Positions 6,107 through 13,246 of a DNA stretch of 16,906 nucleotides are shown here, one piece after another. Source of the stretch: Bacillota bacterium (GTDB lineage Bacteria > Bacillota > Dethiobacteria > DTU022); the NCBI GenBank assembly GCA_012510305.1, contig JAAZIE010000119.1, positions 1 to 16,906 on the forward strand. Direction: 5' to 3'. Made by a program: the position numbers and the translations under genes. Every line of letters starts with the position of its first letter. The first letter of the stretch is position 1. The notes beneath the pieces were generated by a model that worked only from the letters and a program-made list of their open reading frames with translations, was not told the DNA's origin and searched no databases.

Positions 6107-8128
6107 TTACCCCGGGCTTTCCAGCAGCTCAAAAAAGGCGGATTCGTCGAGCACGGTTACGCCCAGCTCGCGGGCGCGGTTCAGCTTGCTTCCGGGCCTG
6201 TCGCCGGCTACGAGGAAGTCGGTCTTCCGGCCCACGGAGGAGGAGACCGCGCCTCCCTGCCCGGCAACCAGCTCTGCAGCTTCGCTGCGGGTCAGTCGCT
6301 GCAGAGTTCCGCTGAAAACAAAGGTTTTCCCCTCCAGGGCCCTCTCCCCGGCAGCGGCATCCCCGGGCGCCGGTTCGCTAAAATTCACCCCGGCCTCTTT
6401 CAGTTTTTCCAGCAGCACGGCCGTCTCCGGCGCCTCGAAAAAGCGGCGCACCGCTCCGGCGATCTCCGGGCCGATCTCCGCCACCGCGGTGAGCTCTTCC
6501 ACCCCGGCCCGGCGCAGCCGCTCCAGCGTTAAGAAGTGCTCCGCCAGCAGCCGGGCGGCTCTCTCCCCCACAAAGCGGATCCCGAAGCCGAAAAGAAGCC
6601 GGTGCAGCGGCCTCGCTTTGCTTTCGGCAATAGCGCCCACCAGGTTGGCCACGGTTTTTTCCCGGATCCCTTTCAGCTTCAGGTCTAAAATTGAGGAGGC
6701 CTTCAGATAATAGAGATCGGCCAGATCCCGGACCAGCCCTTCCCGCCAGAGCAGCTCGGCCATCGCCGGCCCCAGCGTATCGATATTCATCGCCCGCCGC
6801 GAGGCAAAGTGAACCAGCCTTTCCACCACCTGCGCCGGGCAGGAGGGGTTGAAGCAGCGCCGCGCCGCCTCACCTTCGAGACGGGCCACCGCCGCCCCGC
6901 AGGAGGGGCAGCGGTCAGGCATCCGAAAAGCTTTTTCGCTGCCGCTGCGCTTCTCCTTGAGCACCCGCACGATCTCGGGGATGATCTCGCCGGCCTTGCG
7001 AATAACCACCGTATCACCGATCATCACCTCTTTTTCAGCGAGGATATCCTCGTTGTGCAAAGAGGCCCGCTGCACCGTGGAGCCGCTGATGAAAACAGGT
7101 TCCAGCACAGCCACCGGGGTAATCGCGCCCGTCCGTCCCACGTTGACGAGGATATCGCGAACCCGGGTGGTTTTCTCTTCCGGAGGATATTTGAAAGCGA
7201 TCGCCCAGCGCGGACTGCGCGCCGTGCTGCCCAGGCGCTCCTGCAGGCTCAGATCGTTAACCTTGATCACGGCGCCGTCGATCTCGTAAGGCAGCTCGCG
7301 GCGTCGCCGGGCCCAGCCGCTGCAGAATTGAGCGGCCTCTTCGATATTGCGGCAGAGCATGCGCTCTCGATTCACCGGCAGGCGCAGCTTTTCCAGGTAG
7401 CCCAGCAGCCCGGCCTGGGTGCTCACCGGCAGACGGTGCTCCCCCAACCCGTACAAATATATCCGCAGCGGTCGGGAGGCGGTAATGCGGGAATGGAGCT
7501 GGCGCAGCGAGCCGGCGGCGGCGTTGCGCGGGTTGGCAAAAAGGGGCTGCTCCTCCCGGAGCCGCTTCTCGTTCAGCTTTTTGAAATCATCCCGCCCAAT
7601 GTAGACTTCGCCGCGCACCTCTACCGTAGCCGGTTCAGCCAGCATGAGCGGCAGCTGCCTGATGGTGCGCAGGTTCTCGGTGATCTCCTCCCCGGTAAAG
7701 CCGTCACCCCTGGTGGCACCGCGGACAAAGCGCCCCTCTTCATACTGCAGCGAAACAGCAAGCCCGTCCACCTTGAGCTCGCAGATATACTCGACCTCCC
7801 CCAGCCCCGCCGACCTCCGGATCCTGCCGTCAAATTCACGCAGCTCTTCCCTTTGAAAAGCGTTATCCAGGCCGAGCATGGGCACCCGGTGCTCCAGCGG
7901 GAGAAACTCCAACAGCGGCTCCCCGCCCACTTTTTGGGTGGGGGAGCCGCTCACCCTGAGCCCGGGAAAACGATGCTCCAGGGTGATCAGCTCGCTCATG
8001 AGCGCATCAAATTCATGATCGCTGATCCGCGGATCGTCGAGAGTATGGTAGCGGTAATTATGTTCGTTGATCTTTTCTCTTAGCTGCGCCGCCCGCAGGG
8101 CCGCCTCATTTTTGTTCTCTTTGTTCAT
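6107..8128 (-). CDS. ligA: NAD-dependent DNA ligase (LigA)
   Basis: Seals nicks in double-stranded DNA using NAD+, joining Okazaki fragments and finishing repair. All family domains are present in 673 residues. The Ia domain NAD-binding start includes EHNYRYH near 22. The adenylation domain has the AMP-accepting Lys119 in KVDG, and the OB fold follows from about 320. The zinc finger has Cys407, Cys410, Cys425 and Cys430, helix-hairpin-helix repeats lie at about 440-590, and a C-terminal BRCT domain starts near 595 (GKTFVFSGTL). The ATG at 8128 has only a weak AGGT site 10 bases upstream. It is not next to pcrA, its common partner in Firmicutes, but has its own probable promoter about 60 bases upstream. 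Confidence 0.97.
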   Translation of the reverse strand: MNKENKNEAALRAAQLREKINEHNYRYHTLDDPRISDHEFDALMSELITLEHRFPGLRVSGSPTQKVGGEPLLEFLPLEHRVPMLGLDNAFQREELREFDGRIRRSAGLGEVEYICELKVDGLAVSLQYEEGRFVRGATRGDGFTGEEITENLRTIRQLPLMLAEPATVEVRGEVYIGRDDFKKLNEKRLREEQPLFANPRNAAAGSLRQLHSRITASRPLRIYLYGLGEHRLPVSTQAGLLGYLEKLRLPVNRERMLCRNIEEAAQFCSGWARRRRELPYEIDGAVIKVNDLSLQERLGSTARSPRWAIAFKYPPEEKTTRVRDILVNVGRTGAITPVAVLEPVFISGSTVQRASLHNEDILAEKEVMIGDTVVIRKAGEIIPEIVRVLKEKRSGSEKAFRMPDRCPSCGAAVARLEGEAARRCFNPSCPAQVVERLVHFASRRAMNIDTLGPAMAELLWREGLVRDLADLYYLKASSILDLKLKGIREKTVANLVGAIAESKARPLHRLLFGFGIRFVGERAARLLAEHFLTLERLRRAGVEELTAVAEIGPEIAGAVRRFFEAPETAVLLEKLKEAGVNFSEPAPGDAAAGERALEGKTFVFSGTLQRLTRSEAAELVAGQGGAVSSSVGRKTDFLVAGDRPGSKLNRARELGVTVLDESAFFELLESPG

Positions 8129-8186
8129 CGTCTTTTTACCTGCCGTTAGTTTTTTCTGCGTTGATCATCTTCAGCCTTTACTGTAT

Positions 8187-8215
8187 ATTATCACCCCTCT
8201 GCACTGGAAAAACAA
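8187..8215 (-). promoter_or_regulatory. Possible promoter of ligA
   Basis: On the minus strand TTGTTT (8210-8215), a 17-base spacer and GATAAT (8187-8192) stand in the gap between the mutase small subunit and ligA. The -10 box matches consensus at five of six positions; the -35 box is weak. TGCACT (8200-8205) and AGTGCA (8227-8232) form an inverted repeat flanking the -35 box, with a GGGTACCC palindrome between the arms, which might be a binding site. Confidence 0.5.
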
Positions 8216-8274
8216 GGGTACCCGGGAGTGCATTTTTATTCTCCGTTGCGGCGGCCGTGCAAAGGTGCCGGTAC

Positions 8275-8310
8275 AAAAAAGGAGAAAGGACCACTTGCCT
8301 TTTCCTCTCT
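8275..8310 (-). terminator. Probable Rho-independent terminator of the mutase operon
   Basis: In the minus-strand transcript a purine-rich arm ending GGAAAAGG is followed by an 8-base loop, a CCTTTCTCC arm and then six T. The stem has mismatches beyond the first five pairs, so it is of moderate strength. Its place just after the last gene of the operon and before the ligA promoter fits a transcript end. Confidence 0.55.
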
Positions 8311-8322
8311 CTATTGCCGGGG

Positions 8323-8727
8323 TTATGAAACTGCGATTTTTTCGCGGATATAGTGGACGATGCCCTCCAGCGATGCACCCGGGGTGAAAATAGCATCGGC
8401 CGCCCCTTTCTCTTTCAGCACAGCGCCGTCTTCTTCGGGTATAATACCGCCGGCCAGGAGAAGCACCTCGCCCATGCCTCTTTCCTGCAGCAGCTCCCTG
8501 ACCCTGGGCACCAGCGTTAAATGAGCCCCTGAAAGGATGCTCAGGCCCACCACGTCGACATCTTCCTGCAGCGCCGCTTCGGCAACCTGCTCCGGGGTCT
8601 GGTGCAACCCGGTGTAGATTACCTCCATCCCGGCATCCCGCAACGCCCGCGCCACCACCTTGGCCCCGCGATCATGTCCGTCCAGCCCCGGCTTGGCTAC
8701 CAAAACCCTTATTTTTTTTTCACTCAT
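8323..8727 (-). CDS. icmB: B12-binding small subunit of acyl-CoA mutase (IcmB-like)
   Basis: The cobalamin-binding subunit that carries adenosylcobalamin in base-off, His-on form and docks on the TIM-barrel subunit. The 134 residues match the size of stand-alone IcmB/HcmB proteins and the C-terminal domain of methylmalonyl-CoA mutase. Motifs seen are DGHDRG (the DxHxxG motif with the cobalt-ligating His), SILSGAH and the GG loop in LLAGGIIPEED. The ATG at 8727 follows a GGGAGGGA site. The gap to the large subunit is 59 bases. The sequence of this domain does not reveal substrate; the assignment to isobutyryl-CoA rests on the large subunit. It is the last gene before a probable terminator. Confidence 0.9.
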   Translation of the reverse strand: MSEKKIRVLVAKPGLDGHDRGAKVVARALRDAGMEVIYTGLHQTPEQVAEAALQEDVDVVGLSILSGAHLTLVPRVRELLQERGMGEVLLLAGGIIPEEDGAVLKEKGAADAIFTPGASLEGIVHYIREKIAVS

Positions 8728-8786
8728 CCTTGTCCCTCCCTGCCCTTCTTCACAATTGACCGTATCGCCACCCCCATAGGGCGGCC

Positions 8787-10472
8787 CTAAAACAGGGGCT
8801 GCTCCCGGTACTCGCCAAAGACCTCTTTGAGAGCGTCGACGATCTCCCCCTCGGTGGCATAAAAACGCGCCGCTTCCATGATATAGGGGATCAGGTTTTC
8901 GCTGCCGGCGGCGGCCCCGGTCAACCGCTCCAGCGACTGCGCCACGGCGATATTGTCGCGGCTTTCTTTCAGCCGGTGCAGCCGTTCAACCTGTTTTTGC
9001 TCCACCACCGGATCGATCTTTAAAAGTTCCATATTGAGCGGTTCATCGGTGTGAAAGCGGTTCACCCCCACCACGATTCGTTCGCCCTTTTCCACAGCCC
9101 GCTGGTAGCTGTACGCGGCATCGGCGATCTCCTGCTGAAAAAAGCCCCGCTCGATAGCCGGCAGGACCCCGCCCAGCGCCTCGATGCGCCGGAAATACTC
9201 TTCCGCTTCCGCTTCCATTTCACCGGTGAGCGCTTCCACAAAGTACGAACCGGCCAGCGGGTCGGCGGTATTAGCCACGCCGCTCTCGTAAGCGATGACC
9301 TGCTGGCTGCGCAGAGCGATCTTAACCGCTTTCTCGGTAGGCAGCGCCAGCACCTCGTCCATGGAGTTGGTATGCAGCGATTGGGTGCCGCCCAGTACGG
9401 CGGCCAGCGCCTCCAGCGCCGTGCGCACAATATTATTCTCCGGCTCCTGGGCGGTGAGGCTGCACCCCGCCGTCTGCGTATGAAAGCGCATCATCCAGGA
9501 GCGGGGGTTTTTTGCCCCGTAGCGCTCTTTCATGTGGCGCGCCCAGATCCGCCGTGCGGCGCGGTACTTGCAGATCTCTTCAAAAAAGTCGAGATGAGCG
9601 TTGAAAAAGAAGGAGAGGCGCGGCGCAAAATCATCAACGTCGAGGCCGGCCTCGATCCCGGCCTCCACATAGGCAAAGCCGTCGGCCAGGGTAAAGGCCA
9701 GCTCCTGCACCGCGGTGGAACCGGCTTCGCGGATGTGGTAACCGCTGATGCTGACCGTGTTCCAGCGCGGCACCTCTTTTGCCGCAAAAGCAAAGATATC
9801 GGTGATCAGCCGCATCGACGGCTCCGGCGGGAAAATCCATGATTTTTGCGCGGTGTACTCTTTGAGAATATCGTTCTGGATGGTGCCGCCCACCCGGTCC
9901 AGCGCGACCCCCCGGTTCAAAGCGTTGGCCAGGTAAAAACACCAGAGCACCGCCGCCGGGCCGTTGATCGTCATCGAGGTGGTGATCTGATCCAGCGGGA
10001 TCTCCCGGAAAAGCACTTCCATATCTTCCAGGGAGTCCACCGCCACCCCGCAGCGGCCGATCTCCCCGGCGGAGCGGGGATGGTCGGAATCGTATCCCAT
10101 GATCGTGGGCATATCGAAGGCCACGCTCAGCCCGGTCTGGCCCTGCTCCAGCAGGTAGCGATAGCGCCGGTTGGAGTCGGCGGCATCGCCGAAACCGGAA
10201 AACTGGCGCATCGTCCAGAGGCGCCCGCGGTACATATTGGGCTGCACACCCCTGGTAAAGGGATAGCTGCCCGGAAATCCCAGGTCGCGCAGGTAATCGA
10301 GCTCCGCCGTGTCGTGCGGCGTGTAAAGATCTTTTATCTTTTTCCCGGATATTGTCTCAAAGGGCTCCCGGCGCTCCCTCTCCGGCCGGGCCTGTTTGCG
10401 CCACTCCTTTTCGGCCTGCTGAAATTTTTTACCGGCAACGCTGTCGCCGGACTGTATTTTACCTTCAGCCAT
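8787..10472 (-). CDS. icmA: Large subunit of B12-dependent acyl-CoA mutase, predicted isobutyryl-CoA mutase
   Basis: A TIM-barrel substrate-binding subunit of 561 residues that rearranges the acyl-CoA carbon skeleton by a radical mechanism using adenosylcobalamin on the small subunit. Family motifs include YRGRLWTMRQ (81-90), GLSVAFDMPT (114-123), SISGYH with conserved His246, and RFHTQTAG. Two substrate-reading residues decide specificity. Counting between conserved motifs, Tyr89 and Arg207 of methylmalonyl-CoA mutase correspond to Phe91 (codon 10200-10202) and Gln209 (codon 9846-9848). Phe/Gln is the known isobutyryl-CoA mutase pair (IcmA Phe80/Gln198). The position matching the HcmA aspartate is Ala118, arguing against 2-hydroxyisobutyryl-CoA. 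A perfect AAGGAGGAG precedes the ATG. Family is certain; substrate is a strong inference. Confidence 0.88.
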   Translation of the reverse strand: MAEGKIQSGDSVAGKKFQQAEKEWRKQARPERERREPFETISGKKIKDLYTPHDTAELDYLRDLGFPGSYPFTRGVQPNMYRGRLWTMRQFSGFGDAADSNRRYRYLLEQGQTGLSVAFDMPTIMGYDSDHPRSAGEIGRCGVAVDSLEDMEVLFREIPLDQITTSMTINGPAAVLWCFYLANALNRGVALDRVGGTIQNDILKEYTAQKSWIFPPEPSMRLITDIFAFAAKEVPRWNTVSISGYHIREAGSTAVQELAFTLADGFAYVEAGIEAGLDVDDFAPRLSFFFNAHLDFFEEICKYRAARRIWARHMKERYGAKNPRSWMMRFHTQTAGCSLTAQEPENNIVRTALEALAAVLGGTQSLHTNSMDEVLALPTEKAVKIALRSQQVIAYESGVANTADPLAGSYFVEALTGEMEAEAEEYFRRIEALGGVLPAIERGFFQQEIADAAYSYQRAVEKGERIVVGVNRFHTDEPLNMELLKIDPVVEQKQVERLHRLKESRDNIAVAQSLERLTGAAAGSENLIPYIMEAARFYATEGEIVDALKEVFGEYREQPLF

Positions 10473-10506
10473 TGCTGCTCCTCCTTGAACTTATCCCCCT
10501 CAACGA

Positions 10507-11448
10507 TCAGAGGGGAAAATTGATCTGCCGGAGCAGTTCCCGGGCGGCGCCGTATGGATCGCGCCGCCTAAGAGCGATAGCCTCGATCAGTTTCTCCAAA
10601 GAAATTTGCGTCTTGATATTTTGCCAAACCCTGCTCTTTACCAGGAACTCAACCAGCTCACCCAGCTCGCTCTCGGCCCTTTCCCGGCGCCTGCTTTCAA
10701 GAAAACCGCTTTGTTCCAGGTGGCGCCGGTGTTCCAGCAGCTTCTGCCAGAGCTCTGCAATCCCCTCGCCGCGCAGCGCCATCACCGGTAAGACCGGCGG
10801 ACGCCAGCCGGGCTCTTCTTTAAGATCGAGCGCTAAGTTGACTTCGGCAACGGTGCGCTCGCTGCCGGGAAGATCGGACTTGTTGATCACAAAAATATCA
10901 CCAATCTCCATTATGCCGGCCTTGATCGTCTGAACGCTGTCGCCGCCGGCAGGGGTGAGCACCACCACGGTGCTGTCGGCCGTCTTGACGATATCGATCT
11001 CCGACTGGCCCACCCCCACCGTCTCGATAATGATCAGATCCTTGCCAAAAGCATCCATCACCTGCACCGCCTCGCGCGCGGCCCGGGACAGCCCGCCCAG
11101 GCTGCCGCGCGTCCCCATGCTGCGGATAAAGATGCCGCGGTCAAGCGCATGCTCCTGCATGCGGATGCGATCTCCCAAAATGGCCCCGCCGGTGAAAGGG
11201 CTGGTGGGATCGACGGCGATCACGCCCACGGTGAAGCCGCTGCGGCGCGCTTCGCCGAGCAGCCGGTCCACCAGCGAGCTCTTCCCCGCTCCCGGCGCTC
11301 CGGTAACCCCCACCAGGTAAGCCTTTCCCGTATGGGGAAAGAGCCGCTGCATAATCTCCTCTTTCAGCGGGTCGTTATTCTCCACCAGCGAGATGAGGCG
11401 GGCCAGCGCCCGCCGGTTTCCCTGCAGCAGCTCTTTCACCGGATCCAT
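10507..11448 (-). CDS. meaB: MeaB/ArgK-family GTPase, mutase chaperone
   Basis: A G3E-family GTPase that gates adenosylcobalamin loading and protects B12-dependent acyl-CoA mutases from inactivation. Walker A is GAPGAGKS (50-57), the switch region includes DPTSPFTGGAILGDR, Walker B-like ETVGVGQSE follows, and the guanine-specificity motif is NKSD. From the ATG at 11448 it is 313 residues, normal for the family. That ATG is chosen over a GTG six bases upstream because GGGGG lies 7 bases before the ATG but only 1 before the GTG. It sits 34 bases upstream of the mutase large subunit and 27 downstream of cobO. That spacing indicates that this GTPase serves this mutase. The old name ArgK (arginine transport kinase) is not appropriate here. 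Confidence 0.93.
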   Translation of the reverse strand: MDPVKELLQGNRRALARLISLVENNDPLKEEIMQRLFPHTGKAYLVGVTGAPGAGKSSLVDRLLGEARRSGFTVGVIAVDPTSPFTGGAILGDRIRMQEHALDRGIFIRSMGTRGSLGGLSRAAREAVQVMDAFGKDLIIIETVGVGQSEIDIVKTADSTVVVLTPAGGDSVQTIKAGIMEIGDIFVINKSDLPGSERTVAEVNLALDLKEEPGWRPPVLPVMALRGEGIAELWQKLLEHRRHLEQSGFLESRRRERAESELGELVEFLVKSRVWQNIKTQISLEKLIEAIALRRRDPYGAARELLRQINFPL

Positions 11449-11475
11449 CCGCACACCCCCGCAAACTGTTTCTGC

Positions 11476-12006
11476 TCAGTACTCTATTCCTTTACGGCCG
11501 GGGACACCTTTCTGGTAATGGTGCTTGATCATGAGCACCTCGCTGACCAGGTCGGCCCGCTTGACCAGCTCCGGCGTGGCGCCCCGTCCCGTCAGGACCA
11601 GGTCCACACCGGGCGGCTTCTCCTCGATCAGCTCCAGCAGCTCCGCTTCCGGGATGAGCCCGAAATCGACGGCGACGATGATCTCATCGAGAACAACGAG
11701 GTCGTACTGACCGCTTCTGACAGCGCGGCCGGCGCGGTCAAACCCGTCGCGGGCCAGCTCCATGTCGACGGGGTCGGGATGATCGCGCTTGACAAAGCTG
11801 TCCCGCCCCGCCCGGTCGACGACCAGGTGAGGCAGCTTCTCCGCCGCCAGAAACTCCCCGTAATCACGCCCTTTCATGAAATGAATCATGTAGACGCGAA
11901 AACCGTGCCCCAGGGCCCGCAGCGCCTGCCCCACCGCCGCGGTGGTCTTCCCCTTGCCCTCACCGGTGTAGACCATGACCAGGCCTTTTTTTGCTGTTTC
12001 TGCCAT
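11476..12006 (-). CDS. cobO: Cob(I)alamin adenosyltransferase, CobO/BtuR type
   Basis: Transfers the adenosyl group of ATP to cob(I)alamin (or a corrinoid precursor) to give adenosylcobalamin, the mutase cofactor. The 176-residue protein has the P-loop GEGKGKTT (15-22), the family stretch RVYMIHFMKGRDYGE, VVLDEI near 125, the LTGRGATPEL loop and the usual KGIEY ending. The ATG at 12006 has AAAGGAGCAG upstream. Its place between acyl-CoA dehydrogenase and MeaB suggests local supply of cofactor to the neighbouring mutase and not a role in a full B12 pathway; no other cobalamin gene or B12 riboswitch is seen in the window. A CCGGCCG/CGGCCGG inverted repeat (12030-12063) lies in the gap upstream. 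Confidence 0.93.
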   Translation of the reverse strand: MAETAKKGLVMVYTGEGKGKTTAAVGQALRALGHGFRVYMIHFMKGRDYGEFLAAEKLPHLVVDRAGRDSFVKRDHPDPVDMELARDGFDRAGRAVRSGQYDLVVLDEIIVAVDFGLIPEAELLELIEEKPPGVDLVLTGRGATPELVKRADLVSEVLMIKHHYQKGVPGRKGIEY

Positions 12007-12029
12007 TCTTGATTCACTGCTCCTTTCTG

Positions 12030-12063
12030 CCGGCCGCGAAAGCGTCCGCCCTCCGCCGGCCGG
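12030..12063. repeat. Intercistronic inverted repeat upstream of cobO
   Basis: CCGGCCG (12030-12036) and CGGCCGG (12057-12063) can pair across a 20-base loop in the 74-base gap between the acyl-CoA dehydrogenase and cobO. No T-run follows in the transcript direction. It may be an mRNA-stabilising or processing hairpin. Confidence 0.35.
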
Positions 12064-12080
12064 TCTGTTGTCCCTTCAGT

Positions 12081-13223
12081 TTATTCTCGCAGCAGATAAC
12101 GTGAAATGACCATGCGCTGCGCTTCGCTGGTCCCCTCGTAGATCTCGGTGATCTTGGCATCGCGCATGAACCGCTCCACCGGGTAGTCGCGGGTATAACC
12201 GTAACCGCCAAATATCTGCACCGCCCGGGTGGTAACCTCCATCGCCGCTTCCGAAGCAAAGAGCTTGGCCATCGCCGAAGCCTTGCCGTAGGGCAGCCCT
12301 TCATTTTCCAGAAAGGCGGCCTGGTAGGTGAGCAGCCGGGCCGCCTCCACCTTTGTCCCCATATCCGCGAGCATGAACGAGATCGCCTGGAAATCGGCTA
12401 TGGGACGGCCGAACTGCTCCCTGGTCCTGGCATAGGCGACCGCCTCCTCGAGAGCTCCCTGGGCGATCCCCACCGCCTGTGCGGCGATGCCGTTGCGGCC
12501 GCCGTCAAGGGTGCTCAGGGCAATTTTTAGCCCTTCGCCCTCTTTGCCGAGCAGGTTATCCCGGGGCACCCGGCAGTCTTCCAGGATTATCTCCAGAGTC
12601 GGCGACGAGCGCAAGCCCATTTTACGCTCTTTTTTGCCGAAGTTAAGACCGGGGGTATCTTTTTCCACGATGAAGGCGCTCATACCCCGGGAACCCTTTT
12701 CCGGATCGGTCATGGCAAAGACGAGGTTGATCTCGGCTTCGCCGGCGTTGGTGATAAAGATCTTCGTCCCGTTGAGGATGTAGCTGTCGCCGTCGAGGCG
12801 TGCCGTGGCCTGGCCCGCCGCGGCATCGGTGCCGGCGGTGCTCTCGGTGAGGGCATAGGCGCCCAGCTTCTCGCCCAGGGCCATGGGCTGGAGATATTTT
12901 TTCTTCTGCTCCTCGCTGCCGTACTTGAAAATAGGCCAACCGGCCAGCGAAATATGGGCGGAAAGCGTCGTCCCCGTGGAAGCATCGACCCGGGAGAGCT
13001 CCTCCACGGCGATGACGTAGCTGATAAAGTCGCTTTCGGCCCCGCCGTACTCCTCGGGCCAGGGGATCCCGGTCAGGCCCAGCGCGCCCATCTGGTCAAA
13101 GATTTCACGCGAAAACAGCTCCTTTTCATCGCGCTCCTCAGCACTGGGCTGAACCTCTTTCTCGGCAAAGTCCCGCACCATCTGCCTTGTCATCTTCTGT
13201 TCATCGGTGAGCACAAAATTCAT
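12081..13223 (-). CDS. Acyl-CoA dehydrogenase, short-chain (butyryl-CoA dehydrogenase-like)
   Basis: An FAD enzyme that oxidises a short acyl-CoA to the 2-enoyl-CoA, passing electrons to electron-transfer flavoprotein. The 380-residue protein is canonical: YALTES (123-128) and NGTKIFITNAGEA (151-163) on the flavin and substrate face, the inter-subunit flavin motif RTREQFGRP (266-274), FGGYGYTRDYPVER (338-351) and the catalytic base Glu363 in IYEGTSE. The ATG at 13223 follows GGAGGTAGG. It lies 23 bases after a divergent paralogue and shares an operon with the mutase, so butyryl-CoA is the natural guess for substrate; isobutyryl- or 2-methylbutyryl-CoA remain possible. No ETF genes are in the window. 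Confidence 0.93.
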   Translation of the reverse strand: MNFVLTDEQKMTRQMVRDFAEKEVQPSAEERDEKELFSREIFDQMGALGLTGIPWPEEYGGAESDFISYVIAVEELSRVDASTGTTLSAHISLAGWPIFKYGSEEQKKKYLQPMALGEKLGAYALTESTAGTDAAAGQATARLDGDSYILNGTKIFITNAGEAEINLVFAMTDPEKGSRGMSAFIVEKDTPGLNFGKKERKMGLRSSPTLEIILEDCRVPRDNLLGKEGEGLKIALSTLDGGRNGIAAQAVGIAQGALEEAVAYARTREQFGRPIADFQAISFMLADMGTKVEAARLLTYQAAFLENEGLPYGKASAMAKLFASEAAMEVTTRAVQIFGGYGYTRDYPVERFMRDAKITEIYEGTSEAQRMVISRYLLRE

Positions 13224-13246
13224 TTTACCTACCTCCAGTTCATTTT

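Noticed and set aside
6809..8083. Long plus-strand open frame of 424 codons opposite ligA
   Set aside because: It is antisense to a fully conserved ligA, has low-complexity His/Gln/Ala-rich content typical of GC-rich shadow frames, and no ribosome binding site or domain.
8787..10472. Calling the mutase methylmalonyl-CoA mutase because TMY-like and PSMR motifs carry a Tyr (81) and an Arg (221)
   Set aside because: Motif counting back from the conserved His shows that these are not the substrate-reading residues; the true equivalents are Phe91 and Gln209.
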